A stretch of DNA of 64,000 nucleotides, taken from assembly GCF_037975215.1 (NCBI RefSeq), contig NZ_CP150239.1, positions 782,001 to 846,000 of the forward strand. The letters are read 5' to 3'. Shown in pieces: positions 44,352 through 53,338 of this stretch. The translations under genes and the position numbers were made by a program. Each line of letters starts with the position of its first letter. Position 1 is the first letter of the stretch. The DNA comes from Solibacillus sp. FSL R5-0449 (GTDB lineage Bacteria; Bacillota; Bacilli; Bacillales_A; Planococcaceae). Below the pieces are notes generated by a model. It saw only the letters and a program-made list of their open reading frames with translations, ran no database searches and was not told the origin of the DNA.

Positions 44352-44522
44352 TTAGAACAATTCAGCAGGATATTAGAACAAAGGAGAGGGTTTTTAGAAA
44401 ATATGAAGCTGATATTAGAACAAAGTACCAACATTTTAGCACATGTTAAAGATATATTAGAACATCGCAATTTTATTAGAACAAATAAATTTATATTAGA
44501 TAATTTTTCGTTTTATTAGAAA
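44352..44522 (+). repeat. 21-bp periodic TTAGAAC array (copy B, 9 units)
   Basis: Cores start at 44352, 44373, 44394, 44415, 44436, 44457, 44476, 44496 and 44516: TTAGAAC with TTAGAAA, TTAGCAC and TTAGATA variants. The steps are 21, 21, 21, 21, 21, 19, 20 and 20. A G-rich header (GGTGTGGCGGGGGAGGAG) lies between the ppk terminator and the first unit. No open frame crosses it. The layout is the same as copy C at 60338. Confidence 0.9.
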
Positions 44523-44645
44523 ATCTGAACTGACCGCTCCACTGAAAGTAAGGAAATGCGATATTAATAAAAGAAATATCCGTATAAAACAGAAAAAATA
44601 ATATATTAGTATTTATTTCACCTCTATTATAGTAAACTCTATTTA

Positions 44646-44663
44646 TGAATGACTGTTCATTTT
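44646..44663 (+). promoter_or_regulatory. FadR operator upstream of fadH
   Basis: TGAATGACTGTTCATTTT matches the Bacillus FadR box (TGAATGAnTAnTCATTCA) at most positions. It lies just after a TATTAT -10-like box and 23 bases before the fadH start, an ideal site for repression relieved by long-chain acyl-CoA. Confidence 0.78.
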
Positions 44664-44685
44664 ATAGACAAAGGGGATGAATAAA

Positions 44686-45453
44686 ATGTTACAAGGCAAA
44701 ACGATTATCATTACAGGTGGCTCTAGCGGGATGGGGCTCGGTATGGCTAAGCAGTTCGTGAAAGAAGGGGCAAATGTTGTAATCACAGGACGTGATTTGG
44801 AACGTTTAGCTGGTGCAAAGAAGGAAATAGAGGTGTTCGGCTCATCAATTGAAACATTTCAGATGGATGTTCGGGAACCGGAACATGCAGAAGCAATGGT
44901 GGCATTTGCGGCAGAAAAGTTTGGTCAAGTAGACGGCTTAGTGAACAATGCTGCAGGGAATTTTTTAGTGCATGCAGAAAAGCTTTCGCCGAATGGATGG
45001 AAAGCTGTTATTGATATTGTGTTGAACGGTACATTTTATTGTACTTCTGCCATTGGTCGTTATTGGATTGAAAATGGTATGAAAGGTTCGATTATTAACA
45101 TGGTTGCTACATATGCCTGGGGTGCAGGAGCTGGCGTGATTCATTCAGCTGCCGCAAAAGCCGGGGTGCTCTCGCTGACACGTTCGCTTGCGGTTGAATG
45201 GGGAGGCCAATATGGAATCCGTGTAAATGCCATAGCACCGGGTCCGATTGAGCGCACAGGCGGGGCAGACAAACTGTGGGAATCTGAAGAGCAAGCGAAG
45301 CGTACATTGGATTCTGTACCGTTAAAACGTCTTGGCACACCTGAGGAAATAGCAGATCTAGCGGTATTTATGTTATCGGATAAAGCAAATTATTTAAACG
45401 GGGAATGCATTACTTTAGATGGCGGACAATGGCTGAATCAGCACCCGTTTTAA
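44686..45453 (+). CDS. fadH: 2,4-dienoyl-CoA reductase (FadH/YkuF, SDR family)
   Basis: 255 residues from ATG 44686; GGGG lies 8 bases upstream, whereas ATG 44677 abuts it. SDR motifs TGGSSGMGLG (residue 12), NNAAGNF and a late HSAAAKAG active-site region are typical of dienoyl-CoA reductases, which lack the standard YxxxK spacing. It reduces double bonds of polyunsaturated acyl-CoAs during beta-oxidation. The upstream FadR operator supports this. Confidence 0.9.
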   Translation: MLQGKTIIITGGSSGMGLGMAKQFVKEGANVVITGRDLERLAGAKKEIEVFGSSIETFQMDVREPEHAEAMVAFAAEKFGQVDGLVNNAAGNFLVHAEKLSPNGWKAVIDIVLNGTFYCTSAIGRYWIENGMKGSIINMVATYAWGAGAGVIHSAAAKAGVLSLTRSLAVEWGGQYGIRVNAIAPGPIERTGGADKLWESEEQAKRTLDSVPLKRLGTPEEIADLAVFMLSDKANYLNGECITLDGGQWLNQHPF

Positions 45454-45535
45454 CTTTTTTAAATGATATCATAAAAGAATAAATTCCAGATGATTGCTGC
45501 ATACTATCGCTAACTGTAAAAAGGAGGCGATCACA

Positions 45536-45772
45536 ATCGGAATATGGCTATATCCAACAATTTTCGTTGTCATCCTATTAAGTTTTATAGGCTATTATTT
45601 GACGGTACGTGTCGGACATAATATTGAAGGCAGCGGTCAGGAACGTGATTCGGAAGTGCCTGAAGAAATTCAGGAGCATCCATTCCTGCTCAACCCGATT
45701 ATTTTATCGTATGTGGTTTTTGGCACATTTACAGGTATCATTATTTTCTATTACTGGGCAAGGGGTTACTGA
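45536..45772 (+). CDS. Two-helix membrane protein, probable ATC start
   Basis: 78 residues if started at ATC 45536, which lies 8 bases after the near-perfect AAGGAGG at 45521-45527. In-frame TTG 45494 has no ribosome site, and no ATG, GTG or TTG lies in frame near the good one. Helices are WLYPTIFVVILLSFIGYYL and LSYVVFGTFTGIIIFYYW, flanking an acidic loop (SEVPEEIQEHP). No family is recognised. Either a rare ATC start is used or there is a base error. Confidence 0.6.
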   Translation: MGIWLYPTIFVVILLSFIGYYLTVRVGHNIEGSGQERDSEVPEEIQEHPFLLNPIILSYVVFGTFTGIIIFYYWARGY

Positions 45773-45988
45773 AATTAATGCATAATGGGACGAATCTTCT
45801 CGTCTTATTATGCTTTTTCTTTTGCAATCATAGGCGCCTTTCATAGTCATAAAAATGAACGATATGGTATGATAGAGATTAGAGAAACTGTTTTGTCGAA
45901 AGACAGGGCAAAGAATAACGGCAGTAAGTTTTCAGTTTATCCTAGTATGGTGCTGCCCGTTATTAGCGGGATAAAGGAGTAGAATGTC

Positions 45989-46432
45989 ATGATTTCAACG
46001 AACAACAGAGCTTTACTAGATATGCCGATAAAGGATTTTATTATTTCATCTGAGAAGGTTGCCCATGTACAAAGTGGCAATAACGCTGAACATGCATTAT
46101 TAGTTTTAACAAAAACGGGGTATTCTTCTATTCCGGTTCTGGATGTAAAGTATCGGTTAAAAGGTTTGTTAAGTACCAAAATGATAACGGAGTCTATTTT
46201 AGGCTTAGAGCGAATTGAATATGATAGATTAGCAGACATTCGTGTGGATGAGGTCATGAATCAGGAAGTTGTGTATTTAAAAATTACGGATACATTCCAA
46301 CGTGCACTCGATCTAGTAATTAACCACGCCTTTTTATGTGTAGTCGATGAAGAAGGTACATTTGTCGGTATTATGACGCGAAGAATTATTTTAAAACAAT
46401 TAAAGAAATATATTTACCAGCACAACGCTTAA
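45989..46432 (+). CDS. darB: CBS-domain c-di-AMP-binding protein DarB/CbpB (YkuL)
   Basis: 147 residues made of two CBS domains, with AAAGGAG 9 bases upstream. It matches YkuL/DarB by length, sequence and position before ccpC. DarB binds cyclic di-AMP and, when free, stimulates the (p)ppGpp synthetase Rel and pyruvate carboxylase in B. subtilis, linking potassium and stringent signalling. The KtrC/KtrB genes of this window belong to the same c-di-AMP network. Confidence 0.88.
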   Translation: MISTNNRALLDMPIKDFIISSEKVAHVQSGNNAEHALLVLTKTGYSSIPVLDVKYRLKGLLSTKMITESILGLERIEYDRLADIRVDEVMNQEVVYLKITDTFQRALDLVINHAFLCVVDEEGTFVGIMTRRIILKQLKKYIYQHNA

Positions 46433-46439
46433 AATATAT

Positions 46440-46473
46440 CGACAAAGTCCTAATGGGATTTTGTCGTTTTTTT
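46440..46473 (+). terminator. Terminator abutting the ccpC ribosome site
   Basis: CGACAAAGTCC pairs with GGGATTTTGTCG (one mismatch), followed by seven T's. Only about 15 bases remain before the ccpC Shine-Dalgarno sequence. Confidence 0.82.
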
Positions 46474-46503
46474 AACCGTTTGTTCGGAAAGGAAGGGTTG
46501 TCA

Positions 46504-47403
46504 GTGACAGCAACAGAAGCAGAGATTATTAAAGTGTTGGCAGAAGAGAGAAATATGCGAAAAGCGGCAGAGCGCCTTTTTTTAACACAGCCAGCACTGT
46601 CACAGCGACTTCAATCAATTGAAAAAGAATGGGGCGTACAATTATTTATTCGTTCCCAAAAAGGGTTAACACCAACGCCCGCGGGAGAGCTGGTTATTCA
46701 ATACTCGAATGATCTGATCGTTAAGCGGGAAGAAATTTTTGAAACGATTCACTCGTTGAATACAAAAGTGCACGGTACTTTAAAAATTGCCTGTGCATCG
46801 ATTGTCGGACAAAATTGGCTGCCGAAAGTGTTAAAAGACTATGTAACGAAATATCCGGATACGAAAATTTCGTTAATTACTGGATGGAGCTCAGAAATCA
46901 TAAAAGCGCTTTATGACGGGGAAGCACACATCGGCATTGTTCGTGGACAGGCAGAATGGAAAGGGAAAAAAATTCATTTGTTCCGAGATACGATGTATTT
47001 AGTAGATAAAGAAATCCAGGATATGGAAGATATCTTGACATCCGACCGCCCGTTTATCCAATTTAAAAGCGATTCGAATTATTATCAGGAGATTCAGCAA
47101 TGGTGGCAACGTCATTTCAACTACAATCCGAAACATCAGATCATCGTAGATCAGATTGAAACATGCAAGCAAATGGCTGTAAATGGAATCGGCTATGCTA
47201 TTTTACCTTCAATTACGTTGAACGGCGAAGAAAATGTTCATAAAATTCCTTTGGCCAACAATGAAAATGATGACGGGTTAACACGGGATACTTGGCTGAT
47301 CGGCTATGAATCGACATTCGAATTACGCCAAGTGGAGGCTTTTGTCGATTTAGTGCAAGATCATGCACGCTGTCTGTATGATTATTCAAGTGAAACCAAC
47401 TAA
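46504..47403 (+). CDS. ccpC: LysR-type regulator CcpC
   Basis: 299 residues from GTG 46504, with AAAGGAAGG 7 bases upstream. The N-terminal winged helix-turn-helix (MRKAAERLFLTQPALSQRLQSIEKEWG) precedes a periplasmic-binding-like effector domain. CcpC represses citrate synthase and aconitase genes and responds to citrate. In B. subtilis it also follows ykuL, supporting the assignment. Confidence 0.9.
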   Translation: MTATEAEIIKVLAEERNMRKAAERLFLTQPALSQRLQSIEKEWGVQLFIRSQKGLTPTPAGELVIQYSNDLIVKREEIFETIHSLNTKVHGTLKIACASIVGQNWLPKVLKDYVTKYPDTKISLITGWSSEIIKALYDGEAHIGIVRGQAEWKGKKIHLFRDTMYLVDKEIQDMEDILTSDRPFIQFKSDSNYYQEIQQWWQRHFNYNPKHQIIVDQIETCKQMAVNGIGYAILPSITLNGEENVHKIPLANNENDDGLTRDTWLIGYESTFELRQVEAFVDLVQDHARCLYDYSSETN

Positions 47404-47479
47404 AAAAATAGTTTTAATATTACTGAAAATTTAGTACAATTATTCCTGTTAAAAAATCTAACACGCAGCGAGGTGTCAT

Positions 47480-48193
47480 ATGGAAAAATTAAATGCACAA
47501 CAAATCATTGATTTTATTTCAGAAGCAAAAAAGGTAACACCAGTAAAAGTTTATGTAAAAGGAATTGGTGTTGCGGATTTATCATTTGGTGCCGAAAGCA
47601 AAGTGTTTGGTGAAGGTAATCATGCTGTAGTATTTGGTGAATGGACTGAAATTGAAGCATCATTAAAAAAATACGAAGATCTTATTGAAGACTATGTAGT
47701 AGAAAGTGATCGTCGTAATTCAGGCGTACCGCTTTTAGATATGAAAAAAATCAATGCACGAATTGAGCCGGGCGCAATTATCCGTGATCAAGTTACAATC
47801 GGCGACAATGCAGTCATTATGATGGGTGCCATTATTAATATTGGTGCAGAAATCGGCGCAAAAACAATGATTGATATGGGCGCGGTATTAGGTGGTCGTG
47901 CAACAGTAGGGGATAACTGCCATATTGGTGCAGGAACTGTTCTTGCAGGGGTAGTAGAACCACCGAGTGCATTACCGGTTGTAGTAGAAGATGATGTAGT
48001 TATTGGTGCAAATGCGGTTGTACTGGAAGGTGTTCGCATCGGTAAAGGTGCAGTAGTAGCAGCCGGAGCGATCGTTATTAAAGACGTTGAGCCATACACA
48101 GTCGTTGCAGGTGTACCAGCTCGTCAAATCAAAGTATTGGATGAAAAAACAAAATCGAAAACAGAAATTATCGATTCACTGCGTAATTTATAA
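47480..48193 (+). CDS. dapH: Tetrahydrodipicolinate N-acetyltransferase
   Basis: 237 residues. The N-terminal mixed domain is followed by left-handed beta-helix hexapeptide repeats ([20 protein letters not shown]… to VVAAGAIVI). DapH acetylates tetrahydrodipicolinate, the first step of the acetylase branch to meso-diaminopimelate and lysine. It is co-transcribed with dapL, 15 bases downstream. Confidence 0.95.
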   Translation: MEKLNAQQIIDFISEAKKVTPVKVYVKGIGVADLSFGAESKVFGEGNHAVVFGEWTEIEASLKKYEDLIEDYVVESDRRNSGVPLLDMKKINARIEPGAIIRDQVTIGDNAVIMMGAIINIGAEIGAKTMIDMGAVLGGRATVGDNCHIGAGTVLAGVVEPPSALPVVVEDDVVIGANAVVLEGVRIGKGAVVAAGAIVIKDVEPYTVVAGVPARQIKVLDEKTKSKTEIIDSLRNL

Positions 48194-48208
48194 AAAGGCG
48201 GGAACGAC

Positions 48209-49330
48209 ATGAGGCATCTTATTGAAGTAAGACGAGACCTACATAAGATTCCTGAAGTAGGCTTTAATGAATTTAAAACACAGAGCTATTTACTCCAATT
48301 TATTTCAAATCTCGATCAGCAGCATTTGCAAATAACAACTTGGAAAACAGGAATTGTTGTATTTATAAAAGGTACGAACCCGTCCAAGCTGATTGGCTGG
48401 CGTGCTGATATAGATGCACTTCCTGTACAAGAAGAGACGGGATTGCCGTTCGAATCGGAGTATGCCGGTTTTATGCATGCTTGCGGTCATGATTGCCATA
48501 TGTCGATTGCACTTGGACTTGTCGAGGCATTTTCCATCCAGCCGCCAGTTCAAAATGTCGTTGTTTATTTCCAGCCTGCTGAGGAAGGTCCAGGCGGGGC
48601 AGAGCCAATGCTCGAATGGTTAAAAGCAGAGCAGCCACATCTTGTTGCAGATGAACTCTATGCATTACACATCGCGCCGGAATATCCGGTTGGTACGATT
48701 GCAACAAGACCAGGGCTTCTGTTTGCCAATACTTCCGAGCTGTTTATTGATTTGAAAGGAATTGGCGGTCATGCAGCCTATCCGCACAAAACAAGGGATA
48801 TGACAGTTGCTGCGGCCAATCTAGTGATGCAGCTGCAAACTATTATTAGCCGTAATGTCGATCCAATGGATAGTGCTGTTATTACAATCGGGAAAATGAC
48901 TTCTGGTACAGTTCAAAATGTCATCGCGGAAAATGCGCGACTTGAAGGAACGATTCGTACGTTGAATGCAGAGGCGATGGCTGAAGTAAAACGTCGTATC
49001 GAAGCAATATGCAAAGGAATTGAAGCCTCATTCGAATGCGCCATCGCTATTGATTACGGCTCAATGTATTATGAGGTTAATAATGATGCGGATTGTGCGA
49101 ATGCGCTTCTGGAGTATGCCGAACAGTTCGAAGGGACAACCGCTTATGAATGTCCTGCTGCAATGACAGGTGAAGACTTCGGTTATTTCATCAAGGATTT
49201 GCCAGGGGCGATGTTCTGGACGGGAGCCAATTCAGATTACGGACTCCACCATGCTAAAATGGCACCGGACGAGTCGCTCATTCCTCTAAATTGCCGCTTC
49301 GTCGAACAATTTATCCGTCAGCTTGTCTAA
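48209..49330 (+). CDS. dapL: N-acetyldiaminopimelate deacetylase
   Basis: 373 residues, M20 metallopeptidase family. The metal ligands are visible: [10 protein letters not shown] (about 90), [11 protein letters not shown] (about 127) and a late TGEDFGYF and LHHAKM. It removes the acetyl group to yield LL-diaminopimelate. Named ykuR in B. subtilis, where it likewise follows dapH. A terminator closes the operon. Confidence 0.92.
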   Translation: MRHLIEVRRDLHKIPEVGFNEFKTQSYLLQFISNLDQQHLQITTWKTGIVVFIKGTNPSKLIGWRADIDALPVQEETGLPFESEYAGFMHACGHDCHMSIALGLVEAFSIQPPVQNVVVYFQPAEEGPGGAEPMLEWLKAEQPHLVADELYALHIAPEYPVGTIATRPGLLFANTSELFIDLKGIGGHAAYPHKTRDMTVAAANLVMQLQTIISRNVDPMDSAVITIGKMTSGTVQNVIAENARLEGTIRTLNAEAMAEVKRRIEAICKGIEASFECAIAIDYGSMYYEVNNDADCANALLEYAEQFEGTTAYECPAAMTGEDFGYFIKDLPGAMFWTGANSDYGLHHAKMAPDESLIPLNCRFVEQFIRQLV

Positions 49331-49336
49331 ACATAC

Positions 49337-49374
49337 AAAAAGCTATCCAATTTTAATTTTGGATAGCTTTTTTG
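49337..49374. terminator. Bidirectional terminator
   Basis: AAAAGCTATCCAA pairs with TTGGATAGCTTTT, with further T's. It separates dapL and the MFS gene. Confidence 0.9.
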
Positions 49375-49376
49375 AT

Positions 49377-50564
49377 TTATGAAGTGGCTTTCATTAAATG
49401 AGGTGCTTTTTTGACTGTCCATAAATACGCAAGCGTGAAACAGCTGACGAGGACACATGTACCTAAAATATAAGGAGAGTTCGGATTCCAGTCGAATAGG
49501 ACACCCGCAAGTGCAGGACCGAACATATTACCAAGACTCATATAAGCATTGTTCATACCGGCAGCGAACCCTTGTTCATTGCCAGCAAGCTTTGAAATAA
49601 GTGTATTTACCGCTGGACGAATAAATGTTGTGGCAATCGAGAACAGTGTAGCGACAACTAAAATGATGAAGAAGCCACTAATGTAAATAACGAGCAGCAT
49701 CATAGCAGCCGCCAATAATAAGTTCACTAAAATAACCTTCATTTCCCCGAAACGTTTAAACAATTTATTCACGACAAACATTTGCAGCACTACCCCCGCA
49801 AACCCGCCGACTGTTAAAATAATGGCAATTTCTGATGGGGTATAGCCAAATTTATGATCCAAATAAAGTGTTAAAGTTGCCTGGAAATTGGCAATACCAA
49901 AACTGAATGTGAAGACGATGATTAAAAAGATAAAATAGGAGGTCTTCACAGATTTGACCATTTGCCTGAACAGTTTTTCACGCGGTGCAATTGTTTCCCG
50001 AATGTTTTTAATATTAGGTAAATAAATAGCGGACAGAATTGCGGCCATATATGCTACAGCTCCAGCTAAAAAGAAAGGGAATGTCAAATTTACTTCAGAT
50101 AAGAATCCGCCAACACCCGGTCCAATCATAAAGCCTAATGACATTGCTGCACCGATCATGCCCATTCCTTTGCCGCGCTCTTCATACGTTGTAATATCGG
50201 CTACAAAAGCCATAATTGGTGCCATAATAAATGCAGCGCCTGTTCCGCTTAAAAAACGTGCTAAAAATAATACCCATACTTCCGTAGCGAGACCGAATAA
50301 AATTTGGGAAGATCCATACACGATCAGCCCGCCGATAATGAACATTTTCCGGCCATGGCGGTCCGACAAATCACCGGCAACCGGAGAGAACAGAAACTGT
50401 GCGAGTGCGAAGCCGGCAATTAAAAAACCGAGGACTTGTCCACCGACACCAAATACTTGCAAATAGGCAGGCATAACAGGAACAATAATCCCGATACCGC
50501 CCATTGTAATGAACATGTTAAACATTAATAAATAAAGCGCTAACTTATTGGATTTTTCTGTCAT
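49377..50564 (-). CDS. MFS multidrug/drug:H+ antiporter (12 helices)
   Basis: 395 residues. Motif A reads GDLSDRHGRKMFIIGG after helix 2, and the drug-antiporter motif C is GAAMSLGFMIGPGVGG in helix 5. It belongs to the Bmr/NorA/YkuC-like group; the substrates cannot be read from sequence. It is a single gene in a region otherwise syntenic with the yku block. Confidence 0.87.
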   Translation of the reverse strand: MTEKSNKLALYLLMFNMFITMGGIGIIVPVMPAYLQVFGVGGQVLGFLIAGFALAQFLFSPVAGDLSDRHGRKMFIIGGLIVYGSSQILFGLATEVWVLFLARFLSGTGAAFIMAPIMAFVADITTYEERGKGMGMIGAAMSLGFMIGPGVGGFLSEVNLTFPFFLAGAVAYMAAILSAIYLPNIKNIRETIAPREKLFRQMVKSVKTSYFIFLIIVFTFSFGIANFQATLTLYLDHKFGYTPSEIAIILTVGGFAGVVLQMFVVNKLFKRFGEMKVILVNLLLAAAMMLLVIYISGFFIILVVATLFSIATTFIRPAVNTLISKLAGNEQGFAAGMNNAYMSLGNMFGPALAGVLFDWNPNSPYILGTCVLVSCFTLAYLWTVKKAPHLMKATS

Positions 50565-50779
50565 ACAATGCCAGCCTTCCTGTTTAGATATTTCGACAAT
50601 AGAAATATAAATTTATATTAAATATCATACTCTAAAAATTTTAAAATTGCATTTATTCATGTCAAATCTTAGTAAAGAATTTATTAGTCCGGAGCATTTC
50701 TATGCGATAATTGAATTGTTAAATATGCTTATATAGAGAATCCAGTAAACTGTAGCTTTTGGTGAAAGGGGAGATAAGG

Positions 50780-51241
50780 ATGAATTATAAGTTTTGGACT
50801 GTCGTCATGATACAAAAAGAGGATAAAGTATTATTGCTCAACCGGCAGCATGATCATTTCAAAGGATATATTCCGCCGGGTGGCAAAGTGGATTTTCCCG
50901 AAGGCTTTGCTGAAGGTGCAATAAGGGAAGTAAAAGAAGAGACAGGGCTGGAAATACAGTCTTTAGTGTTTAAGGGAATTTCCCATTACACGAACCCGGA
51001 ACGGCTCGATCACTTTATTATTTATAATTATTGGACGGATGATTTTACGGGGGAAGTTTTAGACTCCTGTACAGAAGGGGAGCTGGAATGGGTGAAAATA
51101 AGCGAGACCAAATATTACCCGATGCAGGAGGACATTCAAGTACGTTTTGATTTATTCTTCGAGCCGGGGACATTTGAAATCCATACAATGTGGGATGAAC
51201 AAAATAATAAAATCGACAAGCGTATTATACATAAGCTATAA
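50780..51241 (+). CDS. NUDIX hydrolase (MutT/8-oxo-dGTPase-like)
   Basis: 153 residues from ATG 50780 behind GGGGAGATAAGG. The Nudix box G-x5-E-x7-REVxEExGL is complete, spanning GKVDFPEGFAEGAI and REVKEETGLEI (about residues 40-64). It removes a nucleoside or pyrophosphate unit from a nucleotide derivative, probably as a house-cleaning enzyme. It is monocistronic. Confidence 0.9.
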   Translation: MNYKFWTVVMIQKEDKVLLLNRQHDHFKGYIPPGGKVDFPEGFAEGAIREVKEETGLEIQSLVFKGISHYTNPERLDHFIIYNYWTDDFTGEVLDSCTEGELEWVKISETKYYPMQEDIQVRFDLFFEPGTFEIHTMWDEQNNKIDKRIIHKL

Positions 51242-51243
51242 AA

Positions 51244-51275
51244 AAAGCGTGACCAAATTTGTTGGCCACGCTTTC
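51244..51275 (+). terminator. Terminator after the NUDIX gene
   Basis: AAAGCGTG pairs with CACGCTTT (inner ACC/GGC mismatch); a modest T content follows. Confidence 0.7.
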
Positions 51276-51340
51276 GTAAAGTTAAGGAAATTATAGATTC
51301 TGGCATTATGGATAGCTTTTAAATAAAATGTTATTTGCGT

Positions 51341-51455
51341 CCAGGCTAAAGCGCCAGCCCCTCGGTCATTTCAATCCCGCCGTCGAAAGTGGTGAAACGT
51401 TTACTTTCTAGTCGGGCTTTCCAATGCCTGTCGGGGCTGAACGGGCGCTTTAGCA
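51341..51455. repeat. Bacillus-type GC-rich nested-hairpin repeat
   Basis: About 115 bases: GCTAAAGCGCC (51345) pairs with GGCGCTTTAGC (51444-51454), AGCCCC (51356) with GGGGCT (51433), and GAAAGT with ACTTTC in the middle. The sequence (GCCAGCCCCTCGGTCA…, CCTGTCGGGGCTGA) matches, from memory, a repeat scattered in many Bacillus-group genomes. It is non-coding and lies between the NUDIX gene and the 3' end of potD. Confidence 0.75.
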
Positions 51456-51464
51456 CTTTTGTTC

Positions 51465-52541
51465 TTATTTCAAGCTCATTTTAAATTCAAGGAAGTATTC
51501 GTTGTATTTGCCCAGCCATTCAAGGCCAAGGTTTTCGTAAACTTCCAATTTTTCACGCTGGTCATGTGGCGGGTAGAAACGCTCATCGTTAATAACTTCC
51601 TCGTCCATCAGTTCCCAAGCCGCTTCATTTGGTGTTGAATAGCCGACATAGTCAGCATTTTGCGCAGCATTTTCAGGATCAAGCATGAAGTTGATAAATT
51701 TATGGGCACCTTCGATATTTTGTGAAGTTTTTGGAATAACCATATTATCGAACCATAAGTTAGAGCCTTCTTGCGGTACGGCAAATTCCAGTTCTTCATT
51801 TTCCCACATCATATCTGCGGCCTGACCGGAGAACGTTAATGCTACTGATGCTTCATTATTAATCATAAGCGGTGTAATTTCATCACCGATAATCGCTTTA
51901 ATATTTGGTGAAAGTTCAATTAAGTGATCTGTCGCTTTACGCAATAAGTCCTCATTTTTCACATTAAGTGACTCGCCGATAGAGTTCAGCCCCATTCCTA
52001 CTACTTCACGGGAGCCATCGACTAGAAATACTTTTCGTTTCAATGAAGGATCCCATAAGTCATCCCAAGATTCAAACGTTAGATGGTCATCGATTAAATT
52101 CGGATTATAGACAATGCCAACTGTTCCCCAGAAATAAGGGATTGAGTATTCATTGTCAGGATCGAACGGTAAATCCAAAAAGTCTTCATTAATATTTTGC
52201 AGATTTGGCACTAAGTTATGATCGATCGGAATAAGCAGATTATCATCTTTCATTGATTCAATCGTGTATTCGGAAGGGACCGCAATATCATAGGCAGAGC
52301 CACCTTGCTGTACTTTCGTCAACATCGCTTCATTTGAATCGAATGTTTCATACGTTACTTTAATTCCTGTTTCTTCTTCGAACTTATCGATTAATTCCGG
52401 GTCGATATATTCACCCCAGTTATAAACCGTTAATGTATCTTTACTTCCTGCAGAGCCGGCTGATTGCATACGGTCAACTGTAAAAAACAACAGGGCACAT
52501 ACAATGACAATGGCAGCCGTTGCTTGAACTAATTCTCTCAT
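51465..52541 (-). CDS. potD: Spermidine/putrescine ABC transporter substrate-binding protein
   Basis: 358 residues, PotD family: VYNWGEYIDPELIDKFEEETG near residue 40 and polyamine-pocket Trp/Asp/Glu residues such as FWGTVGIVYNP and FDNMVIPK. The N-terminus has one hydrophobic helix (about 8-22) but no lipobox Cys, so it seems to be a membrane-tethered protein rather than a lipoprotein. It overlaps potC by 4 bases and is the last gene of the operon. Confidence 0.92.
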   Translation of the reverse strand: MRELVQATAAIVIVCALLFFTVDRMQSAGSAGSKDTLTVYNWGEYIDPELIDKFEEETGIKVTYETFDSNEAMLTKVQQGGSAYDIAVPSEYTIESMKDDNLLIPIDHNLVPNLQNINEDFLDLPFDPDNEYSIPYFWGTVGIVYNPNLIDDHLTFESWDDLWDPSLKRKVFLVDGSREVVGMGLNSIGESLNVKNEDLLRKATDHLIELSPNIKAIIGDEITPLMINNEASVALTFSGQAADMMWENEELEFAVPQEGSNLWFDNMVIPKTSQNIEGAHKFINFMLDPENAAQNADYVGYSTPNEAAWELMDEEVINDERFYPPHDQREKLEVYENLGLEWLGKYNEYFLEFKMSLK

Positions 52542-53338
52542 CGTTGTCCCCCCGTTGCTACTGATTTTGAACGTTTGTTAATAAAGTAGTATCCGATAAC
52601 GATTAATACCGTTACAGCAAATACTAATCCTGAAATAGCATTGATTGTTAATGAAATACCGGCACGGGCCATTGAGTAAATTTCTACGGATAGTGTACTG
52701 AAACCATTTCCGGTTACGAAAAATGTAACTGCAAAGTCATCCAGTGAATACGTCAATGCCATAAAGAAACCGGCGAAAATCCCTGGTGAAATGTACGGTA
52801 AAATAACACGTGTCAAAACATCGCGTTTCGTTGCACCTAAGTCTCGTGCAGCATCGATCAGAGAAGTATTCATTTCAAGCAATTTTGGTAAAACCATAAG
52901 CACAACGATCGGTACACTGAACGCAACATGCGATACAAGTACTGAAGCAAATCCCAGCTTTACACCAATCATTGTGAATAAAATCAAAAAGCTTGCACCG
53001 ATTACGACATCTGGAGAAACAATCAAAACATTATTTAACGAAAGCAATGTATTGCGCATCTTTTTATCTTTCAATGAAACAATACCGATAGCCCCAAGCG
53101 TTCCGATAATCGTTGCGATTAAACCTGATAATAGGGCAACGAGTACGGTATTCAGCAAAATGATAATTAATCTTGAATCTTCAAATACAGCCGCATAGTG
53201 CTCAAGTGTGAATGACTCGAAATTATTCATGCTGCCGCCACTGTTAAAGGAGTAGAAAATTAAATAAAATATTGGTGCGTAAAGGATCGCGAATACGAAA
53301 AGTAAATATACTTTCGACATAGCGGACAACTTTTTCAT
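52538..53338 (-). CDS. potC: Spermidine/putrescine ABC transporter permease
   Basis: 266 residues with six membrane helices and the permease EAA loop DAARDLGATKRDVLTRVILP (about 160-180). It pairs with PotB as the polyamine channel. The start codon directly adjoins the potB stop. Confidence 0.93.
   Translation of the reverse strand: MKKLSAMSKVYLLFVFAILYAPIFYLIFYSFNSGGSMNNFESFTLEHYAAVFEDSRLIIILLNTVLVALLSGLIATIIGTLGAIGIVSLKDKKMRNTLLSLNNVLIVSPDVVIGASFLILFTMIGVKLGFASVLVSHVAFSVPIVVLMVLPKLLEMNTSLIDAARDLGATKRDVLTRVILPYISPGIFAGFFMALTYSLDDFAVTFFVTGNGFSTLSVEIYSMARAGISLTINAISGLVFAVTVLIVIGYYFINKRSKSVATGGQR

Noticed and set aside
45785-45982. 65-codon frame between the two-helix protein and darB
   Set aside because: No ribosome site at its start and no recognisable domain; it contains the darB upstream region.
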